Both the position numbers and the translations under genes were made by a program. This document shows positions 56,526 to 64,000 of a stretch of DNA of 64,000 nucleotides, one piece after another (within the stretch, counting starts at the first letter, position 1; the number at the start of each line of letters is the position of its first letter). The notes under the pieces are model-generated. The model saw only the letters and a list, made by a program, of their open reading frames with translations, ran no database searches and was not told where the DNA came from. This stretch comes from Nonomuraea zeae (lineage in GTDB: Bacteria > Actinomycetota > Actinomycetes > Streptosporangiales > Streptosporangiaceae), in contig NZ_VCKX01000021.1 in NCBI RefSeq assembly GCF_005889725.1, positions 1-64,000 on the forward strand, read 5' to 3'.

Positions 56526-58289
56526 CTAGGCCGTTCGCAGCCGGCGGAAGACGATGCCGGCGGCGACGGCCGCGCCGCCGGCCAGCAGCGCCAGCACCAC
56601 GGGGATGGCGGTCGCCGGCCACGGCCAGGCGCTGCCGGTCAGCTCGATGTCGAACACCGGATATTCCAGCGTCTTGGCGGTCCATTGCGCGGTGCGCACG
56701 TCGTAGGTACGGGCGATGTCGCGCAGCACCGGATCGAAGGCGAACTCCGTACCGGTGTGGAGGTACTCGGGCCGCAGCCCTCCGGTGGCCGCGCTCGGCC
56801 CGGTGCCCAGGCTGTGCCGTCGCGCCGCCTCCAGTCCGGGCACGAGCAGGCGGTCGAGGTCGTCCGCGGCCGCCGCGAGCGTGGAGCGGGGCACGAACGT
56901 CAGGCCGTTCCTGGAGCGGACCGGGCCGTCGCCGACCGCGACGGTGCGGCCCACCATGGCCTGCTCGGTGTAGGAGATGAACGCCGAGGCCAGCTCTATC
57001 TCGCCGACGCCATCGCCGACCTGCACGCCGATGGCGGAGGGGCCGGGCTGGTAGGAGGCGTTGAGCGCGACGACCGCGTCACCCGGCTCCAGGGAGTTCT
57101 CGGGGATCCGGGTGGAGCCGCCGGGGACGTAGTGGCGCCAGTGGACCCGGCCGGCCGCCTCGCGGGCCGCGTCCGTGCCGATCAGCCGCTCGATGAGCCG
57201 CAGGCCGCCCTCGACTCCGGACAGCACGCCGGCGGTGGTGATCACGTTCCCGTCGTCGACGTAGCGCCGGCCGCTCACCCAGCCGACCTTGCCGAAGTCC
57301 GCGCGCAGCCCGGACAGCCGCAGCCAGTGGGAGGTCGCGGTCCTGCCGTCCAGCAGCCCGCTCGCCGCGAACGTGCGGGCCCCGTTGCAGACGCTCATGA
57401 CCAGCGCCCCGGCCGCCGACTGCCGCCGCAGCCAGCCGGTGATCGAGCCCAGCTCCGCCGGGCCCGGCTCGTGCAGCGCCGGGATCATCACGGCGTCGAG
57501 GGTGTCGCGCCGCTCGCTCAGCAGCCGGCCCAGCTCGTCGAAGGTCAGGTCGGGCACCAGGTCCAGGCCGCCGGTCAAGGGCACCAGCTGGGCGCCGGAG
57601 GAGACGGTGTAGACGTTGATCAGGCCGGTGCCGGCCAGCACCTCGTACGGACCGAGCAGGTCGGCCACGTTGGTGCCGCTGCCGCTGGTCAGCAGCGCCA
57701 CCGTGGGCTTGGCCGGATCGTGGGAGCCGGTCTTCGACACCGGTGCGGTGCCCGCCGCGGCCGCGGGCGCCGTGTACAGGTCACCGAACTTGCCGATCGT
57801 GTTCACCGCGGAGACCACGCCCGGGACCAGCAGCGCGATCAGCACGACGCCCGCCCGCCAGGCCCACTTCGGCCGGACGCGCAGCCGGGGCAGCGGATGG
57901 GTGTACTCCGAGCGCCGCCGCAGCATCGCCAGCGCCATGAGGACGAACATCAGCACGTGCCCGATCGACATCAACAGGTGACCCGGTAAGACGCCGAGCC
58001 AGTAGGGGACGAGCAGGATGAGGAACGGCGCGAACATCGCCAGGCTCATCTCGGCGATGCCCGGCCAGCCGTGGCGGCGTACCCGCATCCAGACGGCCAT
58101 GCCGATGGTCATGTCGGCGGCCATCACCAGGGTGCTGACGTCGGTCCTGGTGATCTCCGGCAGGACCGCGTCCCACAGCAGGCCGAGCAGCAGCATGCCG
58201 AGCAGCATCGCGACGACCATCTCGGCGTAGTGCCAGAGGAATCGGCCGGCCAGGCGGCCCCTGCTCGTACGGGGCTCGTGGATCGTCAT
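56526..58289 (-). CDS. Membrane-anchored DJ-1/PfpI (GATase1-like) protein
   Basis: The 587-aa protein starts with a membrane part of five or so helices (about 15-175), then a DJ-1/PfpI domain (about 195-385) with VALLTSGSGTNVADLLGPYEVL and the nucleophile elbow MSVCNGARTFAASGLLDGR, followed by a second DJ-1-like region (about 440-560, RSRNGLTFVPRSTL) that lacks a Cys elbow, and a final helix (PVVLALLAGGAAVAAGIVF). GlxA-type DJ-1 domains usually pair with AraC HTH domains; here the partner is a membrane domain. It is followed by an unrelated LAL regulator gene on the same strand 83 bases away. Confidence 0.82.
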   Translation of the reverse strand: MTIHEPRTSRGRLAGRFLWHYAEMVVAMLLGMLLLGLLWDAVLPEITRTDVSTLVMAADMTIGMAVWMRVRRHGWPGIAEMSLAMFAPFLILLVPYWLGVLPGHLLMSIGHVLMFVLMALAMLRRRSEYTHPLPRLRVRPKWAWRAGVVLIALLVPGVVSAVNTIGKFGDLYTAPAAAAGTAPVSKTGSHDPAKPTVALLTSGSGTNVADLLGPYEVLAGTGLINVYTVSSGAQLVPLTGGLDLVPDLTFDELGRLLSERRDTLDAVMIPALHEPGPAELGSITGWLRRQSAAGALVMSVCNGARTFAASGLLDGRTATSHWLRLSGLRADFGKVGWVSGRRYVDDGNVITTAGVLSGVEGGLRLIERLIGTDAAREAAGRVHWRHYVPGGSTRIPENSLEPGDAVVALNASYQPGPSAIGVQVGDGVGEIELASAFISYTEQAMVGRTVAVGDGPVRSRNGLTFVPRSTLAAAADDLDRLLVPGLEAARRHSLGTGPSAATGGLRPEYLHTGTEFAFDPVLRDIARTYDVRTAQWTAKTLEYPVFDIELTGSAWPWPATAIPVVLALLAGGAAVAAGIVFRRLRTA

Positions 58290-58372
58290 TTCGGGCTCCT
58301 AACGTGGAATGTCGTGATGCGCCAACGCTAGGAAGGGCGGGCCGCCCGCCGAATCAGTGAACTCGCCGGTCC

Positions 58373-61207
58373 TCAGGCCGGCACGTCGGCCAGGACCATC
58401 CGCATGAGCTCGGCCCGCGAGGTGATGCCGGCCTTCTGGAAGACCTTGCGCAGGTGGTAGTCCACGGTGCGCGGGCTGAGGAACAGCTGCGCGGCGATCT
58501 CCCTGTTGGTCAGCCCCTCGCCGACGGCCAGCGTGATGCGCAGCTCCTGCGGGGTGAGCGTGCCCAGCGCGCCGGCCTCGGTGGCACGCGTCTCCGGGGT
58601 GCGCGCCGACTCCCCGGTGGCCCGCAGCTCGCCCAGCGCTCGATCGGCCCAGGCGAGCGCGCCGACGCGGCGGAAGTCCTCCGCCGCCGCGCGCAGGTGC
58701 CGCTGCGCCTGGGACCGCCGCCGGTCGCGGCGCAGCTGCTCGCCGAGCAGCAGCTCGGTCCTGGCGTGCTCCAGCGGGGAGTCGGACTCGGCGTGCAGGC
58801 GCAGGCTCTCCGCGTAGTGCTCGGCCGCGGAGCCGTCCGCGCAGGTCAGCGCCCGGCAGCGGGCGGCGAGCGCGCCCGGCTCCGGCGCCGCGACGTGCTC
58901 GGTCCAGCGGGCGTATCGGGCCGTGGCCGCCGCGGCCCGGTCGCGCTCGCCGGCCCGGACCAGGGCCTCGACGAGGTCGGGCACGACGGCCATGGCCAGG
59001 TCGGGAGGGGGGTCCGCGGCCCAGTCGCCGATCGCCGCGAAATGCCGGGCGGCCTCAAGGTGCCGGCCCGCGACCAGGTCGATGAGCCCGAGCGCGCGCC
59101 TGGCGTACGCCGTCGCGTCGGCCAGCCGGCGCCCGCTCGCCTCGGCCAGCACGCCGGTGGCCAGCCCGGCGGCTTCCGGCCGGCCGCGGAGGGCCGCGCA
59201 CAGGGCCAGCAGCCCCCGGTTGCGGCAGGCCGTGTTCGGCTGGCCCGCCTCGTCGGCGAACTGGCAGCCCTCCTCGGCGTGGGACTCCGCCAGGCCGAGC
59301 CGGCCGCGGGCGATCTCGTCGGCGGCCTGGTACTCGAGGATCCAGGCGAGCGCGCCGAGCGACCCGCCGGTACGGGCCCGCTGCCCGGCGTCGCGGTACA
59401 GGCGCCTGCTCAGCTCGTACGCGCCGAGCCCGCGGGCGATCCCGCCGGCCAGCGTCATCGTGACCGGCTCGGCGGACGCCCCGGCCACGACCAGGTCACT
59501 CCCCGCCGGCCCCAGAGCGTCCAGCCCCTTGCCCTCCGGATCGCGGCCGGTGCGGGCCAGGCTGGCGGCGTGCAGCAGCCGCAGCACCGCGTCCGCCGGG
59601 TCGTCCGGCGACAGGGCGACCTCGTCGAGCCAGCCGGCGAGGTCGGACCAGGCCCGCGGCCGGTTGGTGCGCAGGCCGAGGTCGGCGTACATCGCGACGG
59701 TGGGGGTGAACAGGTGCCGGTCGAGCCGCAGCGCCCGCGGGATCCACGGCTGGATCAGGTCCATCGCGTCCTCGGGCGAGCCGGCGAACTCGGCCACGAT
59801 GGCACGCACCGCGGCCAGCGCGATCCGGTCCGGCTCCGCCAGCTGCGGCTCCCGCCCGGCCCGGTCCAGCAGCGTGCCCGCCACGGAGGTGAACCCCCCT
59901 TGCACGGCGGCCAGCGCGGCCGCCCACAACCGCCGTCCCCTGCGCGGACCGTCGGCGGTGAGCTCGGCCGCCCGCGACAGCGCCGCCATCGCCGCGGCCG
60001 GGCCGCCGCGCAGCGCCGCCTGCTCGGCCGAGCGTTCGAGCTGCTCGGCGGCCTGCTCGTCGTGGCCGACGGCGGCCTGGCCGAGGTGCCAGGCCCGGCG
60101 GTGCTGGTCGTCGGGGGCGTCCAGGGCGGCGGCCAGAGCGCGGTGGATCGCGGCGCGCCGGTCCGCCGTGGCGCTGTGGTAGATCGCGGAACGGATCAGC
60201 GGATGCCGGAACACCAGCCGCGTCCCGTCGTAGGTCAGCAGCTCGTCGAGCTCGGCTCGGTGCAGCGGGCCGCTGGCGACCCGCAGGGCCCCGGCCGCCT
60301 TCTCGATGGTCTCGACGCTGCCCGAGCCGTCCGCGGCGATCAGCTGCAGCAGCGGCAGCGACTCGGCGTGCCGCGCGCCGATCCTGGTCAGGAACGACCG
60401 CTGCAGCTCGTCGGTCATGGCCGGCGGCTCCCGCGTGCCCTCCGGCGGGATCTCCTTGCCGGCGAGTTCGAGCAGGGCCAGGGGGTTCCCGCCGGTCGCG
60501 GCCAGCAGGTGCCGCCGCTCGCCGTCGCTCAGCCGCCGCTCGCCGGCCCCCTCCCCGGCCTTTTCCCCGGCCTTTTTCTCGGCCTTTTTCTCGGCCCGCT
60601 GGTCGAGCAGCGCCGTGGCCGCCTCCTCGTTGAGCCCCATCAGCGGGACGCGCCGCAGGCCGGGCAGGTCGGTCGCGTGTCCCTCGTCGGCGCGGGCCGC
60701 CAGCGCCAGCGCGATGGGCTCGTCGCCGAGCCGGCGGGCCACGAACGCCAGGGTCTTCAGCGTCGGCTGGTCCGCCCAGTGTGCGTCGTCGACGACGCAC
60801 AGCACCGGCCGCTCCTCGGCCAGCAGCGACAGCAGTGACAGGGCCGACAGCGCCACCAGGAACGGGTCGGGCGCGGCGCCATGGGCCCGCCCGAACAGGA
60901 TGTGCAGCGCCTGCGCCTGCGGGCCGGGCAGGTCGTCGACCGAGCCGAGCGCGGGCAGGAGGAGCTGGTGCAGCGTCGCGTAGGCGAGATCGGCCTCCGG
61001 CGCGACGCCCACCGCGCGGAGCACCTGGAAGCCGGTGGCGTGCTCGGCGGCGTACGACAGCAGCGCGGTCTTGCCGATCCCCGGCTCGCCGTGGAGGACG
61101 ACCCCGCCGCCGTGCCCCTCGGCGGCGTGCCGCAGCAACGACTCAAGCAGCTCGATCTCGTCGTCTCTCCCCAGCACACGCCGAGCATAGAAAGCACCAG
61201 AACCCAT
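58373..61207 (-). CDS. LAL-family (large ATP-binding LuxR) transcriptional regulator
   Basis: The 944-aa protein has an N-terminal AAA-type domain with P-loop LHGEPGIGKTALLSYAAEH (about 35-50) and Walker B VLCVVDDAHWADQ, a long TPR-like helical middle and a C-terminal LuxR HTH (LTPQELRITLAVGEGLTNREIA, LSPRTVDYHLRKVFQKAGI). A Lys/Glu-rich insertion of about 24 residues (AEKKAEKKAGEKAGEGAGERR) lies near residue 205. ATG 61207 begins just before the conserved LGRDDEIELL; longer starts add non-conserved sequence. It is divergent from the Cys-repeat SDR gene. Confidence 0.88.
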   Translation of the reverse strand: MGSGAFYARRVLGRDDEIELLESLLRHAAEGHGGGVVLHGEPGIGKTALLSYAAEHATGFQVLRAVGVAPEADLAYATLHQLLLPALGSVDDLPGPQAQALHILFGRAHGAAPDPFLVALSALSLLSLLAEERPVLCVVDDAHWADQPTLKTLAFVARRLGDEPIALALAARADEGHATDLPGLRRVPLMGLNEEAATALLDQRAEKKAEKKAGEKAGEGAGERRLSDGERRHLLAATGGNPLALLELAGKEIPPEGTREPPAMTDELQRSFLTRIGARHAESLPLLQLIAADGSGSVETIEKAAGALRVASGPLHRAELDELLTYDGTRLVFRHPLIRSAIYHSATADRRAAIHRALAAALDAPDDQHRRAWHLGQAAVGHDEQAAEQLERSAEQAALRGGPAAAMAALSRAAELTADGPRRGRRLWAAALAAVQGGFTSVAGTLLDRAGREPQLAEPDRIALAAVRAIVAEFAGSPEDAMDLIQPWIPRALRLDRHLFTPTVAMYADLGLRTNRPRAWSDLAGWLDEVALSPDDPADAVLRLLHAASLARTGRDPEGKGLDALGPAGSDLVVAGASAEPVTMTLAGGIARGLGAYELSRRLYRDAGQRARTGGSLGALAWILEYQAADEIARGRLGLAESHAEEGCQFADEAGQPNTACRNRGLLALCAALRGRPEAAGLATGVLAEASGRRLADATAYARRALGLIDLVAGRHLEAARHFAAIGDWAADPPPDLAMAVVPDLVEALVRAGERDRAAAATARYARWTEHVAAPEPGALAARCRALTCADGSAAEHYAESLRLHAESDSPLEHARTELLLGEQLRRDRRRSQAQRHLRAAAEDFRRVGALAWADRALGELRATGESARTPETRATEAGALGTLTPQELRITLAVGEGLTNREIAAQLFLSPRTVDYHLRKVFQKAGITSRAELMRMVLADVPA
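60543..60602 (-). repeat. Low-complexity GGCCTTTTTCTC-type repeat within the LAL gene
   Basis: Near-identical 15- to 18-base units containing GGCCTTTTTCTCGG or GGCCTTTTCCCCGG are repeated four or five times and encode the Lys/Ala/Glu-rich insertion. The T runs are out of character for this GC-rich gene and look like slippage products. Confidence 0.7.
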
Positions 61208-61327
61208 GACAACGAGCACTTTTCCCGGCGAGACCGGCGACTTCACTGATGCGGCCCGCGCGGTGCGGCTCCTAGCGTCGATCGGGTGACCGGGAACCGC
61301 CGAGAAGACCCCGAGGGCGAGGCCACC

Positions 61328-62170
61328 ATGACGCGCGGATCGTTGACCGGCCGCATCGCCATCGTCGCCAGCGCGGGCCCGCATGCGGGCCGGGACGGGG
61401 GTGCCGCGGCGACCTGCGCGCTGAGCCGGGCCGGGGCGAGCGTGGTCCTCGCCGCCCGCGGCGGCCCGGCCCTGGAGGCGCTGGCCGCCGGCCTCAGCGC
61501 GGCGGGCGGCCACGTGGTGGCCGTACCGACGGACCTGTCCAGCGCGGTGTCGGTGCGGCGGCTCGTGGAGCAGACGCTCGGCGCCTTCGGCCGGCTCGAC
61601 GCCGCGGTCAACGACGCCCAGGCGGGCGGGGTGTCGCTGGCGATGCGGTACGAGCTCCCGGCCATGCGACCCGGCACCCGCGTCGTCAACCTGGCATCAC
61701 CGGCCTGCGGGTCACCCGCCTGCACCTCGCCCGCCTGCACCTCGCCCGCCTGCACCTCGCCCGCCTGCACCTCGCCCGCCTGCACCTCGCCCGCCTGCAC
61801 CGCGCCCTGCACCGCGCCCTGCACCGCGCCCTGCACTTCGCCCGCCTGCGCTCCGCCCGCCGGCCGGCCGCGCGGCCCCGGGCAGGCCACCGCCGCCCAG
61901 GCCGCGGTGATCGAGCTGACCCGCGCGGCGGCCGGGGACTTCGCCGCCTCAGGAGTCCGGCTGAACGCCGTGGCCGCCGGGCCGTCCGGCAGCGCGGAGG
62001 GCGTCGCCGCCGCCGTGGTGTGGCTGTGCTCGGACGACGCGTCGCTCGGCGCCGGCGAGACCCTGCACGTCCCCGGCGGGTGCCCGTGCCCGGGGCCCGG
62101 CGGAGCGCCGTGCCGGCCGTACTGCCCGGACCTCCGCGCGACGTGCCGACCAGGCTCGGGGCAGCACTGA
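61328..62170 (+). CDS. Degenerate short-chain dehydrogenase with Cys-Pro repeat insert
   Basis: The 280-aa frame keeps SDR landmarks: GRIAIVASAGPHAGRDGG (altered cofactor loop), GASVVLAARGGPALEALAA, VVAVPTDLSSAVSVRRLV, FGRLDAAVNDAQAG (NNAG-like), and after the repeat AVIELTRAAAGDFAASGVRLNAVAAG and WLCSDDASLGAGETLHVPGG. The active-site stretch is replaced by a SPACT/APCT repeat, and YxxxK reads A-T-A-A-Q, so oxidoreductase activity should be lost. Total Cys is about 18, with a Cys/Pro-rich tail. ATG 61328 follows GAGGGCGAGG; GTG 61286 is an alternative. Confidence 0.75.
   Translation: MTRGSLTGRIAIVASAGPHAGRDGGAAATCALSRAGASVVLAARGGPALEALAAGLSAAGGHVVAVPTDLSSAVSVRRLVEQTLGAFGRLDAAVNDAQAGGVSLAMRYELPAMRPGTRVVNLASPACGSPACTSPACTSPACTSPACTSPACTSPACTAPCTAPCTAPCTSPACAPPAGRPRGPGQATAAQAAVIELTRAAAGDFAASGVRLNAVAAGPSGSAEGVAAAVVWLCSDDASLGAGETLHVPGGCPCPGPGGAPCRPYCPDLRATCRPGSGQH
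61712..61837 (+). repeat. 15-bp (SPACT x6) and 12-bp (APCT x3) tandem minisatellite in coding frame
   Basis: Six 15-bp units (TCGCCCGCCTGCACC type) occupy 61712-61801 and encode Ser-Pro-Ala-Cys-Thr; three 12-bp units (GCGCCCTGCACC type) occupy 61802-61837 and encode Ala-Pro-Cys-Thr. Both unit lengths are multiples of three, so copy changes keep the frame. Confidence 0.95.
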
Positions 62171-62180
62171 AGACACGCCG

Positions 62181-62203
62181 TATCCTTTGTGGGTGACCAC
62201 AAA
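62181..62203 (+). promoter_or_regulatory. Leaderless promoter and operator over the PucR start codon
   Basis: A -10 element TATCCT (62181-62186) sits six bases before GTG 62193, so transcription should start at or near the start codon. The inverted repeat TTTGTGG (62186-62192), GTGA, CCACAAA (62197-62203) covers the start codon and is a likely autoregulatory site. Confidence 0.65.
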
Positions 62204-63647
62204 AGTGTCCGTCGAAGACCTGCTGCGCTCGCCCGCGCTCCAGCTGCGCCTGCTGGCCGGCGAGGCGGGGCTGGGCCGGTCGGTGTCGTGGGCGCACGTC
62301 AGCGAGCTCGACGACCCCACGCCCTGGCTGCTCGGCGCGGAAGTGATCATGACGACCGGCATCGCCGTGCCCCGCCAGGCCGCCAGGCAGCGCGCCTACC
62401 TCGAACGGCTCGACGACGCGGGCGTGTCCGCACTCGCCCTGTCGGCGCAGCTGCACGTGCCGCCGCTGCACGACGCCTTCATCCAGGCCGCGGAGGAGCG
62501 GGGCATGCCCGTGCTTGAAGTGCCCCTGGCCGTGCCGTTCATCGCGATCGCCCAGGAGGTGGCCGCGGCCGTGCAGGAGGACGCCAGCCAGCGGCTCGGC
62601 GCGCAGCTGCAGGTGTTCGGCGCGCTGCGCTGGCTGGCGGCCGAGGACCTCGACAGCGCGACGCTGTTCAAACGCCTCGAACGGCTGTCCGGCTACGAGG
62701 TCTTCCTGTGCACCCCGCAGGGGAGGCCGCTGCTGCCCGGCGTGCCCGTGCCCGATCCGGCCGTGCTCCCGTCCGAGCCGGACGCGCCGCCGACCATTCC
62801 CGGTGGCTTCGTGCTGCCCGTGCCCGCGCCCGGCGGTCCCGCGGGCTACCTCGTCGCGTTCGAGCGCCAGGGCGCCAGGCCCGCGGGGCTGGCCGTGGCG
62901 CAGCACATCGCCACGGTGGCCGCCCTCCAGGTCTCCAGGGCCCGCCACGAGCGCGAGACGCTGCGCCGCCAGGGCGCCGAGACCCTGTCCGAGCTGCTCC
63001 AGGACGTCCTCGACCCGGCCACGGCCCGGCGGCGCCTGGTCAGGATGGGCCTCCCCGCGGACGCCGGGCTGGTCCTCCTCGTGATCAGGAACGTGCCGGA
63101 CGACGCCATCCACCGCGCGCTCGACGACCGGCCGCACCTCATGCTGCGCAGGGGCGACGACCGCTACGTGCTCGGCGCGCCCGGCCTCGGGGCGGCGGTC
63201 GCCGCGCTGCCGGGCGTCGCGGCGGGCATGAGCCGGCCCTTCCCGCCGGGGGAGTCCATGCAGATCCCCAAGCGGGAGGCGGTCTGGGCGGCCTCGACGG
63301 CCTCGGAGTCGGGGCAGCCGCTGATCCACTACGGCGACGACACCACCGGCCGGTGGCTGCCCGACGACCCGTGGGCGCTCACCGCGCTGGTCGAGAACGT
63401 GCTCGGCCCCGTGCTCGCCTACGACTCCGCGCACGGCTCGCAGCTCCTGACGTCCGTACGGACCTGGATGGAGCGCGACCGGCGCACCGAGGACGCCGCG
63501 GCCGCGCTGCACATCCACCCCAACACGCTGGCCTACCGGCTGCGCAGGTTCGCCGAGCTGACGGGCCGCGACCTGTCGTCCACGGCCGCGTTCGCCGAGG
63601 TCTGGCTGGCGCTGCGGGCCGGTCGCCAGCTCGGTCTCATGGACTGA
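62193..63647 (+). CDS. PucR/CdaR-family transcriptional regulator
   Basis: The 484-aa protein has an N-terminal PucR domain (about 1-125: VEDLLRSPALQLRLLAGEAGL, SWAHVSELDDPTPWLLGAEVIMTTG, ALALSAQLHVPPLHDAF), a central GAF/GGDEF-like region and a C-terminal HTH_30 (about 420-480: DRRTEDAAAALHIHPNTLAYRLRRFAELTGRDL). PucR regulators control purine, amino acid and polyamine catabolism genes. GTG 62193 is favoured over GTG 62187 because of the promoter position. No catabolic operon lies beside it in the window. Confidence 0.88.
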   Translation: MTTKVSVEDLLRSPALQLRLLAGEAGLGRSVSWAHVSELDDPTPWLLGAEVIMTTGIAVPRQAARQRAYLERLDDAGVSALALSAQLHVPPLHDAFIQAAEERGMPVLEVPLAVPFIAIAQEVAAAVQEDASQRLGAQLQVFGALRWLAAEDLDSATLFKRLERLSGYEVFLCTPQGRPLLPGVPVPDPAVLPSEPDAPPTIPGGFVLPVPAPGGPAGYLVAFERQGARPAGLAVAQHIATVAALQVSRARHERETLRRQGAETLSELLQDVLDPATARRRLVRMGLPADAGLVLLVIRNVPDDAIHRALDDRPHLMLRRGDDRYVLGAPGLGAAVAALPGVAAGMSRPFPPGESMQIPKREAVWAASTASESGQPLIHYGDDTTGRWLPDDPWALTALVENVLGPVLAYDSAHGSQLLTSVRTWMERDRRTEDAAAALHIHPNTLAYRLRRFAELTGRDLSSTAAFAEVWLALRAGRQLGLMD

Positions 63648-63662
63648 GCCGGCCGCCCGGCG

Positions 63663-64000
63663 TCACAGCGGGCGCAGCACGTCCTCGACCGCGCCCAGCG
63701 ACAGGGTCTTGTAGCCGACCGAGTCGAACACCACCGTGATCCGGTCCGGCTCGCGGCTCATCACCGTCCCCTGGCCCCACATCTTGTGCGTCACCTTCGC
63801 CTGCACCGCGAACGGCCCCTCCTGGGGAGCGGGCGCCGGCTCGGGCGCTCCGCCGTCGAGACAGGTGTCGCACGAGCCGCACGTCCCGGTGTACGGCTCG
63901 CCGAAATACTCCAGCAGGAACCGGCGGCGGCACCCCCTGGTCTCCGCGTAGCCGCGCATCATGTCGATCCGCGAGTCGTCCACGCGGTGGCGCGACTCGT
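63663..64000 (-). CDS. recQ: C-terminal end of a RecQ-type ATP-dependent DNA helicase (runs off the right edge)
   Basis: The open frame enters from the right edge and ends at 63663. It contains RHRVDDSRIDMMRGYAETRG-C-RRRFLLEYFGE followed by CGSCDTC, the RecQ zinc-binding subdomain with four Cys, then an acidic Pro-rich linker and a short beta-rich tail (VTHKMWGQGTVMSREPDRITVVFD) seen in actinobacterial RecQ-like helicases. The helicase core lies outside the window. A GTG at 63983 is internal, not the true start. Confidence 0.85.
   Translation of the reverse strand, partial: ESRHRVDDSRIDMMRGYAETRGCRRRFLLEYFGEPYTGTCGSCDTCLDGGAPEPAPAPQEGPFAVQAKVTHKMWGQGTVMSREPDRITVVFDSVGYKTLSLGAVEDVLRPL

Noticed and set aside
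61712..61837. Repeat considered as a CRISPR array
   Set aside because: Units are 15 or 12 bp, contiguous without spacers and in coding frame, so it is a minisatellite.

Overview
The window is GC-rich DNA (about 70% or more G+C in genes) with many GTG starts, 1-4 nt stop/start overlaps, SARP, LAL, WhiB-free regulator sets, F420-type oxidoreductases, LCP and Ser/Thr kinase genes. This is the signature of a filamentous actinobacterium; the gene style suggests Streptosporangiaceae (for example Nonomuraea or Streptosporangium), but that is inference. No rRNA, tRNA, CRISPR array, insertion sequence or phage gene was seen.

Region 1 (1-2.6 kb) holds the start of a proline-rich protein, a small membrane protein with a strong terminator, an orphan response regulator and a GPP34 protein. 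Region 2 (2.6-21.4 kb) is the main discovery: a RiPP cluster of class V lanthipeptide type. It encodes an APH-fold kinase (K), a HopA1-type lyase (Y), two precursor peptides with one shared leader but unrelated cores, a methyltransferase, an ABC exporter, an F420-type LLM reductase, a cysteine decarboxylase fused to a second degenerate APH-like domain (apparently D and X in one chain), an M16 protease, two bacterial PH-domain membrane proteins, a drug-type ABC ATPase/permease pair, a SARP regulator and a lone paralogous ABC ATPase. No YcaO/TfuA gene is present, so a thioamitide is unlikely. Precursor 2 ends in Thr-X4-Cys, the spacing of AviMeCys rings in related peptides.

Region 3 (21.8-29.3 kb) looks like cell-surface glycan assembly: a lipoprotein polysaccharide deacetylase, a GT4 glycosyltransferase, a giant methyltransferase/coiled-coil/glycosyltransferase, a lipoprotein C5-epimerase-like protein and an LCP ligase. 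A 14-blade WD40 Ser/Thr kinase follows. Region 4 (32.4-37 kb) is a catabolic unit: GntR regulator, DapA-like aldolase, MHS transporter and split DhaK/DhaL kinase around a 16-bp palindrome. Then come a TetR/oxidoreductase pair with tetO-like operators, a SpoIIE phosphatase coupled to a B12 protein with the CarH light-sensor motif, a tiny Flp-pilin-like peptide, and a TetR regulator divergent from an orphan ATP synthase subunit a (37-43 kb).

Region 5 (43.3-64 kb) is mixed chromosomal content: an alpha-oxoamine synthase, a secreted PL3 pectate lyase with lectin domain and LacI-type sites, an RsbW-like ATPase with a perfect CebR-type box, a haloalkane dehalogenase/F420-type oxidoreductase pair with a TetR regulator and two operators, an amidohydrolase, a secreted HNH nuclease, a second sensor kinase, a frameshifted GNAT gene, a CDF transporter, a CDGSH protein, a coupled three-gene unit (66-aa peptide, heme-oxygenase-like enzyme, GT2), a membrane DJ-1 protein, a LAL regulator, a Cys-repeat degenerate SDR, a PucR regulator with an operator over its start codon, and the 3' end of a RecQ-type helicase.
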